Positions 1-6,015 of a DNA stretch of 8,864 nt are shown one piece after another (the first letter of the stretch is position 1; every line of letters begins with the position of its first letter). The stretch is from Thermoleophilia bacterium. Lineage in GTDB: Bacteria; Actinomycetota; Thermoleophilia; Gaiellales; Gaiellaceae. Location of the stretch: NCBI GenBank assembly GCA_025933895.1, contig JAICZB010000077.1, positions 1-8,864 of the forward strand. Direction: 5' to 3'. The position numbers and the translations under genes are program-made. The notes beneath the pieces are model-generated. The model saw nothing but the letters and a program-made list of their open reading frames with translations. It did not search any database and was not told the DNA's origin.

Positions 1-1
1 A

Positions 2-360
2 TGGAGGCGGCGGGAATCGAACCCGCGTCCGCAGCCGCACCGGCTGAGCGTCTACAAGCGTAGGCTGCCCTTTCGATTCGCCCGCCGGCCGGGGTGCAGC
101 CGCCCTACCGACGCGCTAGCCGATCCTTCGGTGTCGCGCTTTGGGCGATCAGCTCTCCCTCCGCGCCGAGCCCGTTCGTTGGCGCCGCCTCCGAGCCACG
201 GGCAATCCCGGGGCGGCGTCGCCGGCTAGGTCGCCCTAGGCGGCGAGTGCGAGATCGTTCTTCGCACTTGCGTTTTGCCGGTGGATTTACGAGGCCAACC
301 GGCGACCTCGGCTTGCAGCTCATCCGGATGGATCGACCACGTCGAAGCCAGGTCGCCCCC
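2..360 (-). ncRNA. ssrA: tmRNA (transfer-messenger RNA)
   Basis: This RNA rescues ribosomes stalled on mRNAs without a stop codon; it acts as an alanine tRNA and as a short mRNA, together with SmpB. The 5' end GGGGGCG (360 down to 354) pairs over 7 bp with CGCCUCC near the 3' end (9 down to 3), with a G-U wobble at the third pair, the alanyl-tRNA synthetase identity signal. The 5' region carries the typical GACCTGGCTTCGACG. A T-arm (GCGGG, TTCGATT, CCCGC) lies just before the 3' acceptor strand. The long helix 2 is visible: bases 312-322 pair with 45-58 (UGAGC with GCUCA, then CUGCAAG with CUUGUAG). The frame ending in LALAA-stop sits between the two halves. CCA is not encoded: the base after the discriminator A is T. 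The length of about 359 nt is normal for one-piece tmRNA. The pseudoknots were not traced. Confidence 0.95.
236..277 (-). other. tmRNA proteolysis-tag reading frame
   Basis: The tag frame ends in a TAG at 238-236 and its last codons read LALAA, the usual degradation signal recognised by ClpXP-type proteases. Reading back in frame gives QNASAKNDLALAA, starting at 277. The frame could extend upstream by CGG, CAC and ATC before an in-frame TAA. The resume codon is not certain. The usual GCA occurs in this frame only at 271-269, which would give the 11-residue tag ASAKNDLALAA. A GCA at 278-276 is out of frame with the stop. The C-terminal half of the tag is secure and the N-terminal boundary is not. 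Confidence 0.75.
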
Positions 361-376
361 GTATGTTCGTGCCCGA

Positions 377-382
377 ATTGTA
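377..382 (-). promoter_or_regulatory. Candidate -10 box for ssrA
   Basis: TACAAT reads on the minus strand 16 nt before the mature tmRNA 5' end. It matches the sigma-70-type -10 consensus at five of six positions. Transcription would start about 7 nt downstream, leaving a leader of roughly 9-10 nt for RNase P to remove. No convincing -35 element is seen 16-18 nt upstream, where the bases are GC-rich. The position in the short smpB-ssrA gap supports independent transcription of ssrA. Confidence 0.45.
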
Positions 383-385
383 GCC

Positions 386-402
386 CGGCTCCGGCGGAAC
401 CG
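386..402 (-). terminator. Stem-loop directly after smpB stop
   Basis: A 7-bp inverted repeat (CGGTTCC, loop GCC, GGAGCCG, with one G-U pair) begins one base after the smpB stop codon. No run of T follows; the ssrA -10 candidate comes next. It could be a U-less terminator, an mRNA 3' end stabiliser, or chance pairing in GC-rich DNA. Confidence 0.25.
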
Positions 403-403
403 A

Positions 404-871
404 CTAGCGCCCCAGGTTCTTCAGCTCGCGCTCGATCTGCCGCCGCGCGTCTCGGGCGGCGATGTCGCGCCGCTTGTCGCGCAGCTCCTTGCCCTTCGCG
501 AGCGCGAGCTCGACCTTGACGCGGCCACCCTTGAAGTAGAGCCGCGTCGGCACGAGGGTGAAGCCCTTCTCCGCCACGGACGATGCCAGCCGCTCGATCT
601 CCTTCCGGTGGAGCAGGAGCTTGCGCGGCCGGTCCGGCTCGTGGTTGGCGCGATTCCCCTCCGTGTACTCCGGCACGTGAAGGCCGACGAGCCACGCCTC
701 GCCGTCGCGCACCTCGGCGTATGCCTGCTGCAGCGTCGCCTCTCCGCCGCGCAGCGTCTTCACCTCCGTGCCCGTCAGGACGACGCCCGCCTCGACGCGA
801 TCCGAGAGGTGGTAGTCGCGCCGCGCACGGCGGTTGTCGACGATCAGTTTCTCCCCTGCCTGCCCGGTCAT
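404..871 (-). CDS. smpB: SsrA-binding protein SmpB
   Basis: SmpB binds the tRNA-like end of tmRNA, stands in for the missing codon-anticodon pair on the stalled ribosome, and is required for trans-translation. The 155-residue protein has the full family pattern. Near the N-terminus are NRRARRDY (13-20) and GTEVKTLR (34-41). The central block runs from YTEGNRANHEP to RPRKLLLHRKEI (69-92). Next come LVPTRLYFKGGRVKVELA (106-123) and GKELRDKR (127-134), followed by the basic C-terminal tail that enters the mRNA channel. The length is typical. The ATG at 871 was chosen because family similarity starts there; the frame stays open to 1066, but that part runs opposite the membrane protein gene. No Shine-Dalgarno sequence stands at the right distance. 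A TACACT at 885-880 would put a transcript start about at the ATG, so a leaderless mRNA is possible. The gene lies 43 bp upstream of ssrA, its functional partner. Confidence 0.97.
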   Translation of the reverse strand: MTGQAGEKLIVDNRRARRDYHLSDRVEAGVVLTGTEVKTLRGGEATLQQAYAEVRDGEAWLVGLHVPEYTEGNRANHEPDRPRKLLLHRKEIERLASSVAEKGFTLVPTRLYFKGGRVKVELALAKGKELRDKRRDIAARDARRQIERELKNLGR

Positions 872-938
872 CGCGGGCAAGTGTAGGGACGGCCTCCGGC
901 GGCAACTCCAGAACCGCAACGAGGAAACGGAGGAAACG
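872..938. promoter_or_regulatory. Divergent smpB / membrane-protein intergenic region
   Basis: These 67 bp separate the diverging starts of smpB and the plus-strand membrane protein gene, so promoters for both probably lie here or just inside the neighbouring genes. On the plus strand a strong ribosome binding site, CGGAGG at 928-933, sits 5 nt before the ATG at 939. On the minus strand TACACT (885-880) is a possible -10 for smpB, with a poor TTGCC-like match about 15 nt upstream. Both promoter assignments are guesses; the ribosome binding site is clear. Confidence 0.4.
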
Positions 939-1406
939 ATGAAGATGCAGAAGCTGCGGTTCATCCCGACGAGCGTCCACGGCGCGGTCGACCACGTCGT
1001 GGGGCCGGCGCTCGTCCTCGCGCCGACCCTCTTGAGGCTCGGCCGCAAGAGCCCGGAAGGGGTCACCGCGGAGGCCGTCGGCGGCGCCGAGGCGGTCTAT
1101 TCGAACATCACCGACTACGAGCTGAGCATGAAGAACGTCGTGCCCATGAAGGTGCACCTCGTGCTCGACGCGGTCGCGGGCGCGACGCTCGCGCTCGTCC
1201 CCCAGCTCACGGGCGCGCGGAAGCGCGGCAAGAAGCACTGGGTGCCGCACCTCGCGATCGGCGTGATGGAGATCGGAATGGCGGCGCTGACCCAGACCGA
1301 GCGGCCGAAGGCGAAGAACGGGCGCGCGTCGAAGATCGCGAAGCTCCTTGCCTCGGCGAAGGGCGTGAAGGGCGCGGCCGAGCACGCCGTGAGAGCGATC
1401 GTCTAG
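939..1406 (+). CDS. SPW-repeat-like small integral membrane protein
   Basis: Function unknown. The 155-residue protein looks like the family of small actinobacterial membrane proteins built from SPW-type repeats. It holds two copies of a two-helix unit. P10, H14, D18, G22 and P29 recur exactly 59 residues later as P69, H73, D77, G81 and P88. The second half of the unit recurs at about 60 residues (G48, E51, T58, E61 against G108, E111, T118, E121). Likely membrane segments are about 13-34, 44-56 (weak), 69-91 and 101-118. The C-terminal 35 residues are rich in Lys, Arg and Ala and are probably cytoplasmic. The ATG at 939 follows a CGGAGG 5 nt away, the clearest ribosome binding site in the window; upstream in-frame starts lie opposite smpB. 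It is the only complete plus-strand gene, and its TAG overlaps the stop of the convergent helicase gene. Two divergent repeats argue for a genuine duplicated fold. Confidence 0.8.
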   Translation: MKMQKLRFIPTSVHGAVDHVVGPALVLAPTLLRLGRKSPEGVTAEAVGGAEAVYSNITDYELSMKNVVPMKVHLVLDAVAGATLALVPQLTGARKRGKKHWVPHLAIGVMEIGMAALTQTERPKAKNGRASKIAKLLASAKGVKGAAEHAVRAIV

Positions 1407-3055
1407 CGCCGACCGGCGCGGTAGCCCCGCGCCATGAAGCAGCGGTCGCACAGCGTCGCCCACGGCGCCGTCCTGGCGCCGCATATGCGACAGCGGCCGA
1501 TCGTCGGATCTTCGATCTCGGCCCGCAGCTCCCGCACCACGCGCGCCGCCGCGGCCTCCTCGAGCGCGGCGGCCCGCTCGATCGTCACTCCGGCGACGCC
1601 GGGGTACTGGAGAGCGAACCATCGGAGGATCGACGCCTCCCGCGCCGCCTGCTCGGCCTCCTCCAGCCCGGCCGAGTCGAGGCGATGCGGGTCGAGGATC
1701 CAGCCGACCACGGTGTGCTGCGGCTTGTCGCCCGCGAGCGCCGCGGCGAGCGTGCCGAGGAGCGGCGCGCCGTCCTCGTCCACCGGCGCCTGCACGAGCT
1801 TCCAGACGTCGGCGAGCTCGAGCCTGCGGCGCGCGTGCTGGAGCGCATCGCGCACGGCGTCGAGCCTCGCGAGCAGCGGCTGGATCGACTCGACCTCGAG
1901 CCATCCGTCGACGCTCCAGTAGCGGAGCGCCGCGTGGCGCCAGGCGTGGAGCGCCGGTTCGACCTCGTCGACGCGCGTCACGTTGAGGTCGGAGAGCTGT
2001 GGGCGCAGGCGGCCGCTGTCGACGACCCGGTAGCCGAGATGTCCGTCCTCGATCGGGACATGCGGGACGAGGGCCGCGCGGACGAGATCCGGGTCGGGAT
2101 CGGCCCACGGCACTCCGGTGAGGACGCCGACGTGGCCCCGCTCGTGAAAGCCGAAGCGGCCCGCGCGGCCGGCGATCTGGGCGATCTCCCACGGCAGGAG
2201 GTCCCGCCGCTCCTTCCCGTCGAACTTCGTCGTCTCGGCGAAGAGCAGCGTCTCGCACGGGAGGTTGACGCCGTGCCCCAGCACGTCGGTCGCTGCGCAC
2301 ACCTCGGCGCGGCCGTCGACGAAGCGGTCGATCTCCTCCCGCCGCGACGCGAGTGGCATCGCGCCGTAGAGGCAGGCGACACGGCCCGGGTGGAGCTGGT
2401 TCAGCTCGCCGGCGAGACCGATCACGGCGCGGCGGCTGAAGGCGACGACGACGGTGCCCGGACGTAGGCCGGTGATCGCGCGGCGGCTCGCCCAGTCGAG
2501 CGGCGCCTTCCGCTCGAAGAAGCGGAGCTCGACCTGTGGGAATGCGTGCCGGACGAGCGGCAGCGCCTCGACTGCGCCGAGCAGCAGGATGTGCCGGTAC
2601 TCGCCGCCCAGCAGGAGCCGCGTCCAGGCCGAGCCGCGCTCCTCGTCCTCCGCCCACTGCACCTCGTCGAGCACGAGCGTCTCGCCGCTCGCCGGCGCCA
2701 TCTCGGCAGTGCAGCACACGATCGGTGCCTCGGGGTTGACCCGCTCCTCGCCGGTCACGAGGCCGACGCGCGCCTCCCCGAGCTCGGCCGAGAGCCGCCG
2801 GTGCGCCTCCTGCGCGAGCATGCGCAGCGGCGCCGCGTAGACCCCTTCCCCCTGCTCGACGAGGAAGCGGAGCGCGTCGTGGGTCTTGCCGGAGTTGGTG
2901 GGCCCGAGGTGCGCGATCACCGTCTCGGGCTCGACGCGCCGCTCCGGCAGGCGAACGGTCAGCTCGGAGACGGGTCTCCGCGCAGGCGCCGTCCGCCGCC
3001 GATGCCGCTCGCTCCGGCTGGGTCGCTTCTGCCGCTGGTGTCTGCCCCGCGCCAC
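1403..3055 (-). CDS. Suv3-like ATP-dependent RNA helicase with C-terminal zinc motif
   Basis: A superfamily 2 helicase of the Suv3 type, the family of the mitochondrial degradosome helicase that unwinds RNA for 3'-to-5' decay. In the 550-residue product the motifs appear in order. Walker A is GPTNSGKT (51-58), motif Ia is AAPLRMLAQE (74-83) and TGEE is at 101-104. The Walker B box is DEVQ (130-133), the Suv3 variant of DExH. Motif V is ATDVLGHGVNLP (255-266) and motif VI is QIAGRAGRFG (293-302). The N-terminal 40 residues are very basic and could bind RNA. Near the C-terminus Cys522, Cys525, Cys536 and Cys539 form a CxxC-x10-CxxC pair that probably binds zinc. The only plausible start is the GTG at 3055, 22 bp after ftsX, without a clear ribosome binding site, so it probably belongs to the ftsEX transcript. 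RNA as substrate is inferred from the family. Confidence 0.9.
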   Translation of the reverse strand: MARGRHQRQKRPSRSERHRRRTAPARRPVSELTVRLPERRVEPETVIAHLGPTNSGKTHDALRFLVEQGEGVYAAPLRMLAQEAHRRLSAELGEARVGLVTGEERVNPEAPIVCCTAEMAPASGETLVLDEVQWAEDEERGSAWTRLLLGGEYRHILLLGAVEALPLVRHAFPQVELRFFERKAPLDWASRRAITGLRPGTVVVAFSRRAVIGLAGELNQLHPGRVACLYGAMPLASRREEIDRFVDGRAEVCAATDVLGHGVNLPCETLLFAETTKFDGKERRDLLPWEIAQIAGRAGRFGFHERGHVGVLTGVPWADPDPDLVRAALVPHVPIEDGHLGYRVVDSGRLRPQLSDLNVTRVDEVEPALHAWRHAALRYWSVDGWLEVESIQPLLARLDAVRDALQHARRRLELADVWKLVQAPVDEDGAPLLGTLAAALAGDKPQHTVVGWILDPHRLDSAGLEEAEQAAREASILRWFALQYPGVAGVTIERAAALEEAAAARVVRELRAEIEDPTIGRCRICGARTAPWATLCDRCFMARGYRAGRR

Positions 3056-3077
3056 GCGCAGGACCGTAGCGGCGAGC

Positions 3078-3968
3078 CTAGATCTTGAGGAAGCGCCGCA
3101 GCGTCAAGCCGGAGCCGGCGGCCCCGAGCAACAGCCCCGCGGCGAGCAGCGCGATCGCATTCAGCGTGAAGGACAAGGCGTGCACGTCGGAGTTGCTACT
3201 GCCCCCGCCGCCGATGTGCGGCAGGATCGACGGCAGCGCGATCGCCTTCCCGAGCACGAGCAGGATCACGGCGAGCGCCGAGCCGACGAGCCCGCAGACG
3301 AGCCCCTCGAGCATGAACGGCCCGCGGATGAACCAGTTCGTCGCCCCCACGAGCTTCATCACCTCGACCTCTCTCCGTCGCGCGAAGATCGAGAGGCGGA
3401 TCGTGTTCGCGATCAGCAGTGTCGAGGCGACCACGAGCAGGACGACGGCGATCAGGAAGACGAGGGAGATGACCTTGGCGATCGTGAGCACGCGTTTGGC
3501 CGTCGCGCTTCCCCAGCCGACGGACTTCACTCCAGCCCAGCCTGCCCCCCTCACGCTCTTCCCGATCAGCGGGGTGAACGCGGCCTTCTCCGGCGCCACG
3601 ATGTACGAGTCGGGCAGCGGATTGCTCGGCAACTGCCCGGCCTGGAACATCTTCGGGTACTCACGCTTCATCTGCGCTAAGGCCCGCGCCTTCGACTTGA
3701 AGGTGATCTGCTTCACGCGCTTGTCGGCGCGGAGCCTCGTGGCGACCGCGTTCTCCTGCTGCCTCGTCGCGTCGGTCGTGAAGTAGACGTGAACCTGGAG
3801 CTCCTTCTGGATGTGGTTGCTCCAGGAGAGCACCCAGGTGCCGAGCGCGATGAACAGCCCCAGCAGGCACATGCCGATCAGCACGGTCATCGTCGCCGCG
3901 AAGGTCGTCGAGAGGTTCATCCGGATCGAGGCCCAGGCCTCGGAGAACAGGAGACGGACGCGGCTCAC
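3078..3968 (-). CDS. ftsX: Cell division protein FtsX (membrane subunit of FtsEX)
   Basis: FtsX is the membrane half of the FtsEX complex. ATP hydrolysis by FtsE is transmitted through FtsX to activate peptidoglycan hydrolases at the division site (RipC-type partners in actinobacteria). The 296-residue protein has the standard layout. A cytoplasmic N-terminus is followed by TM1 (about 22-48), a large extracellular domain (about 50-160), TM2 (163-190), a cytoplasmic loop with the conserved ARRREVEVMKLVGAT (196-210), TM3 (217-245) and TM4 (266-288). A glycine/serine-rich stretch, HIGGGGSSNS (251-260), sits in the outer loop between TM3 and TM4. The length matches the actinobacterial family. The GTG start at 3968 overlaps the ftsE stop as GTGA, which indicates translational coupling. 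The stop is 22 bp before the helicase start. Confidence 0.96.
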   Translation of the reverse strand: MSRVRLLFSEAWASIRMNLSTTFAATMTVLIGMCLLGLFIALGTWVLSWSNHIQKELQVHVYFTTDATRQQENAVATRLRADKRVKQITFKSKARALAQMKREYPKMFQAGQLPSNPLPDSYIVAPEKAAFTPLIGKSVRGAGWAGVKSVGWGSATAKRVLTIAKVISLVFLIAVVLLVVASTLLIANTIRLSIFARRREVEVMKLVGATNWFIRGPFMLEGLVCGLVGSALAVILLVLGKAIALPSILPHIGGGGSSNSDVHALSFTLNAIALLAAGLLLGAAGSGLTLRRFLKI

Positions 3969-4762
3969 TCGGAGGTGTAGCCCCCGCGCCGCTCGTCACG
4001 GGACAGCCGCCCGTCCTCGAGCGCGATCACGCGCTTGCGCATCTTGTCGACCATCTCGCGGTCGTGGGTGACCATGAGGATCGTGGTGCCGGCGCGGTTG
4101 ATGCGGTAGAGGAGCTGCATGATCCCGACGCTCGTGTCGGGGTCGAGGTTCCCGGTCGGCTCGTCGCAGACGAGGAGCGGCGGGTGGTTGACGACGGCGC
4201 GCGCGATCGAGACGCGCTGCTGCTCGCCGCCCGACAGCTCGTCCGGGAGCGAGTTCATCTTGCTCGCGAGCCCGACCAGCGTCATCACCTCCGGGACCTT
4301 GCGCCGGATCGAAGCCCGGCTCTCGCCCTGCACCTTGAGCGCGTAGGCGACGTTCTCGGCCGCCGTCCGGCTCGGGAGGAGCTTGAAGTCCTGGAAGACA
4401 CAGCCGATGTTGCGCCGCAGCCGCGGCACCTTCGTGTTTCCCAGACGGCCGAGGTCGCGGCCGCCGAGGATGATCCGTCCGTCGGTCGGCTCCAGCTCCT
4501 TCAGCAGGAGCCGCACGAGCGTCGTCTTGCCGGAGCCCGACGCGCCGACGACGAAGACGAATTCGCCCTTGTCGATCGCGAAGTTGACGGTGTTGAGCGC
4601 CGTGACGTCCGGCTCGTAGACCTTGGTCACGTTCTCGAACAGGATCATCGAGCCCGTCGCCGGCTTGGCCTGCTCGACGGTCGTCTGCTCCGCCGGCTTG
4701 GCGCCGTTCGTCGAAGGTTGTGCGACGACGGTTGTGGGCTGTTCTATCTGTACGTCGGTCAC
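3965..4762 (-). CDS. ftsE: Cell division ATP-binding protein FtsE
   Basis: FtsE is the cytoplasmic ATPase that drives FtsX. Numbering from the internal ATG at 4648 (227 residues, the usual length), the ABC motifs are Walker A GASGSGKTT (35-43), Q-loop Gln86, signature LSGGEQQR (138-145), Walker B LLVCDEP (158-164) and switch His195. All catalytic residues are present. The start given here is the GTG at 4762, which adds 38 residues rich in Pro, Thr, Ala, Gln and Glu. The last 22 of these codons all end in G or C, which looks like translated sequence, and no other in-frame start lies between. Neither start has a good ribosome binding site. Against the long form, TTGAAC (4776-4771) and TACAGA (4752-4747), 18 nt apart, resemble a promoter that would leave only the ATG usable. 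Identity is certain; the start is not. The stop overlaps ftsX by 4 nt. Confidence 0.95.
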   Translation of the reverse strand: MTDVQIEQPTTVVAQPSTNGAKPAEQTTVEQAKPATGSMILFENVTKVYEPDVTALNTVNFAIDKGEFVFVVGASGSGKTTLVRLLLKELEPTDGRIILGGRDLGRLGNTKVPRLRRNIGCVFQDFKLLPSRTAAENVAYALKVQGESRASIRRKVPEVMTLVGLASKMNSLPDELSGGEQQRVSIARAVVNHPPLLVCDEPTGNLDPDTSVGIMQLLYRINRAGTTILMVTHDREMVDKMRKRVIALEDGRLSRDERRGGYTSE

Positions 4763-4853
4763 GTCTACCGGTTCAAGGTTGGGGCGGGCGCGATGCCCGA
4801 TGCCGGTGGAGTGCGTGTGAAGCGGCCTCCACTCTAGCGCAGCTTTCGGCGAG
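4763..4853 (-). promoter_or_regulatory. prfB-ftsE gap with possible stem-loop
   Basis: This 91-bp gap lies between the prfB stop and the GTG start of ftsE. It contains a 6-bp inverted repeat, GTGGAG at 4832-4827 and CTCCAC at 4811-4806, with a 15-nt loop, starting about 21 nt past the prfB stop. No T run follows, so termination is doubtful. A GGAGG lies in the stem (4831-4827), but no start codon follows at the right distance. An ftsE promoter could be here or just downstream. Confidence 0.25.
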
Positions 4854-5955
4854 CTACGACGCCTCTCCTGCAGTTTGCAACAGATACGCGCGGATGAAAC
4901 CGTCGAGGTCGCCGTCGAGAACGCCCTGCGTATTGCCGACTTCGTAGCCGGTGCGCGCGTCCTTGACCTGCTGGTACGGATGGAGGACGTAGCTCCGGAT
5001 CGCGTTGCCGCCGAAGCCCATCGACACGCCGCCGCGCTCACGGGCCAGCTCTGCCTCGCGCTCCTCCTCGGCCCTCTCGGCGAGCCGTGAGCGGAGGATC
5101 TTCATGGCGGTGTCCTTGTTCGCCGACTGGCTGCGCTCGTTCTGGACGGCGACGACGATGCCGCTCGGCATGTGCGTGATCCGGACGGCGGAGTCGGTCT
5201 TGTTGACGTGCTGGCCGCCGGCGCCCGACGAGCGGTACGTGTCGATCCGGATGTCGTCGTCGGCGATCTCGATGTCGCCGGCTTCCTCGAGCAGCGGCGC
5301 GACGATCACCTGCGCGAAGCTCGTGTGGCGGCGGTGCGCCTGGTCGAACGGGCTGAGACGCACGAGGCGGTGCTTGCCGCGCTCGGCCTTGAGGATCCCG
5401 TACGCGTTCTCGCCGCGCACCGTGAACGTCGCCGACTTGAGTCCGTACTCCTCGCCCGGGCTCGACTCGATGACCTCTGTCTCGAGGCCTCGTTGCTCGG
5501 CCCAGCGCAGGTACATGCGCAGGAGAATCTCGGCCCAGTCCTGCGCGTCGGTGCCGCCCGCGTCCGACTGGATCGTGACGACGGCGTCCCCCCCGTCGTA
5601 CTCGCCGGAGAAGAGCGCGTCCTCCTGCAGCCGTGCCAGCTCGCCGCGCACGTCGCGCAGCACCGGCTCGAGCTCCTCGTCGGGAAACGTGCCGGAACCC
5701 TCGCGCAGGAACTCGACGTTCGAGACGAGCTCGTCGTAGCGCCGGAGCTTCTCCTGCGTCCGCTGATGCTCGGCGGAGAGGCGCGCGGCACGCTGCTGGT
5801 CGTTCCAGAAGTCGGGTTGCGCGAGCTCCTGCTCGAGCTCGTCGAGGCGGGCCTTCAGGACAGCGGGGTCAAAGGTAACCACGGACCCAGTCGAGCTGGG
5901 CCCCGATCTCCCCGAGCTGCTCGTCGAGCGGGATCTGGGTCTCGTTGCTTTCCAT
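4854..5955 (-). CDS. prfB: Peptide chain release factor 2, with programmed +1 frameshift
   Basis: RF2 releases the finished protein at UGA and UAA codons. It is encoded in two frames: 5955-5872 (28 codons, MESNETQ to VRGYL), an in-frame TGA at 5871-5869, then the +1 frame from GAC at 5870 to the stop at 4854. The joined product is 366 residues, close to the 365 of E. coli RF2. The first part is a short N-terminal helix. The body has the RF2 stop-codon recognition tripeptide in RLSPFDQAHRRHTSFA and the catalytic loop in SSGAGGQHVNK, whose GGQ triggers peptide release. The rest of the class-I release factor fold is intact. A second in-frame ATG at 5967 would add four residues; neither start has a strong ribosome binding site. 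An annotation starting at the GTG at 5882 loses the first 28 residues. The gene lies 60 bp after the serine hydrolase and 91 bp before ftsE. Confidence 0.96.
5868..5874 (-). promoter_or_regulatory. prfB autoregulatory +1 frameshift site (CTT TGA C)
   Basis: The minus strand reads CGT GGT TAC CTT TGA C, equal in layout to the classical RF2 site (AGG GGG TAT CTT TGA C) and encoding the same RGYL before the shift. When RF2 is scarce the ribosome pauses at UGA, the tRNA on CUU slips forward to UUU, and translation continues with GAC. The upstream CGTGGT is a weaker Shine-Dalgarno-like stimulator than the AGGGGG of E. coli. Confidence 0.93.
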
Positions 5956-5986
5956 GCCGCTGGTCATCGTAGGACAGATGTCGTTC

Positions 5987-6013
5987 TCGACGGCGTGGGG
6001 CCGACCCCGTCGA
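5987..6013 (-). terminator. Stem-loop between serine hydrolase and prfB
   Basis: A perfect 7-bp inverted repeat (TCGACGG at 6013-6007, CCGTCGA at 5993-5987) with a 13-nt loop containing a smaller GG/CC pairing begins two bases after the hydrolase stop. No T run follows. It may be a U-less terminator that separates prfB from the genes before it, or a structure in the prfB leader. The perfect stem and its position support it more than the other hairpins here. Confidence 0.35.
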
Positions 6014-6015
6014 CG

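Noticed and set aside
872..1066. Upstream extension of the SmpB frame
   Set aside because: Family similarity begins at the ATG at 871; the extra part lies opposite the membrane protein gene, which has a strong ribosome binding site.
105..2717. An 870-codon open frame on the minus strand across ssrA, smpB, the membrane protein gene and most of the helicase
   Set aside because: It is Arg-, Gly- and Pro-rich with no recognisable domain. It covers a tmRNA and three well-supported genes in another frame. High GC keeps the frame open.
2886..3786. Long plus-strand frames over the helicase start and ftsX
   Set aside because: They are antisense to genes with full family motifs and have no domain, ribosome binding site or neighbours of their own.
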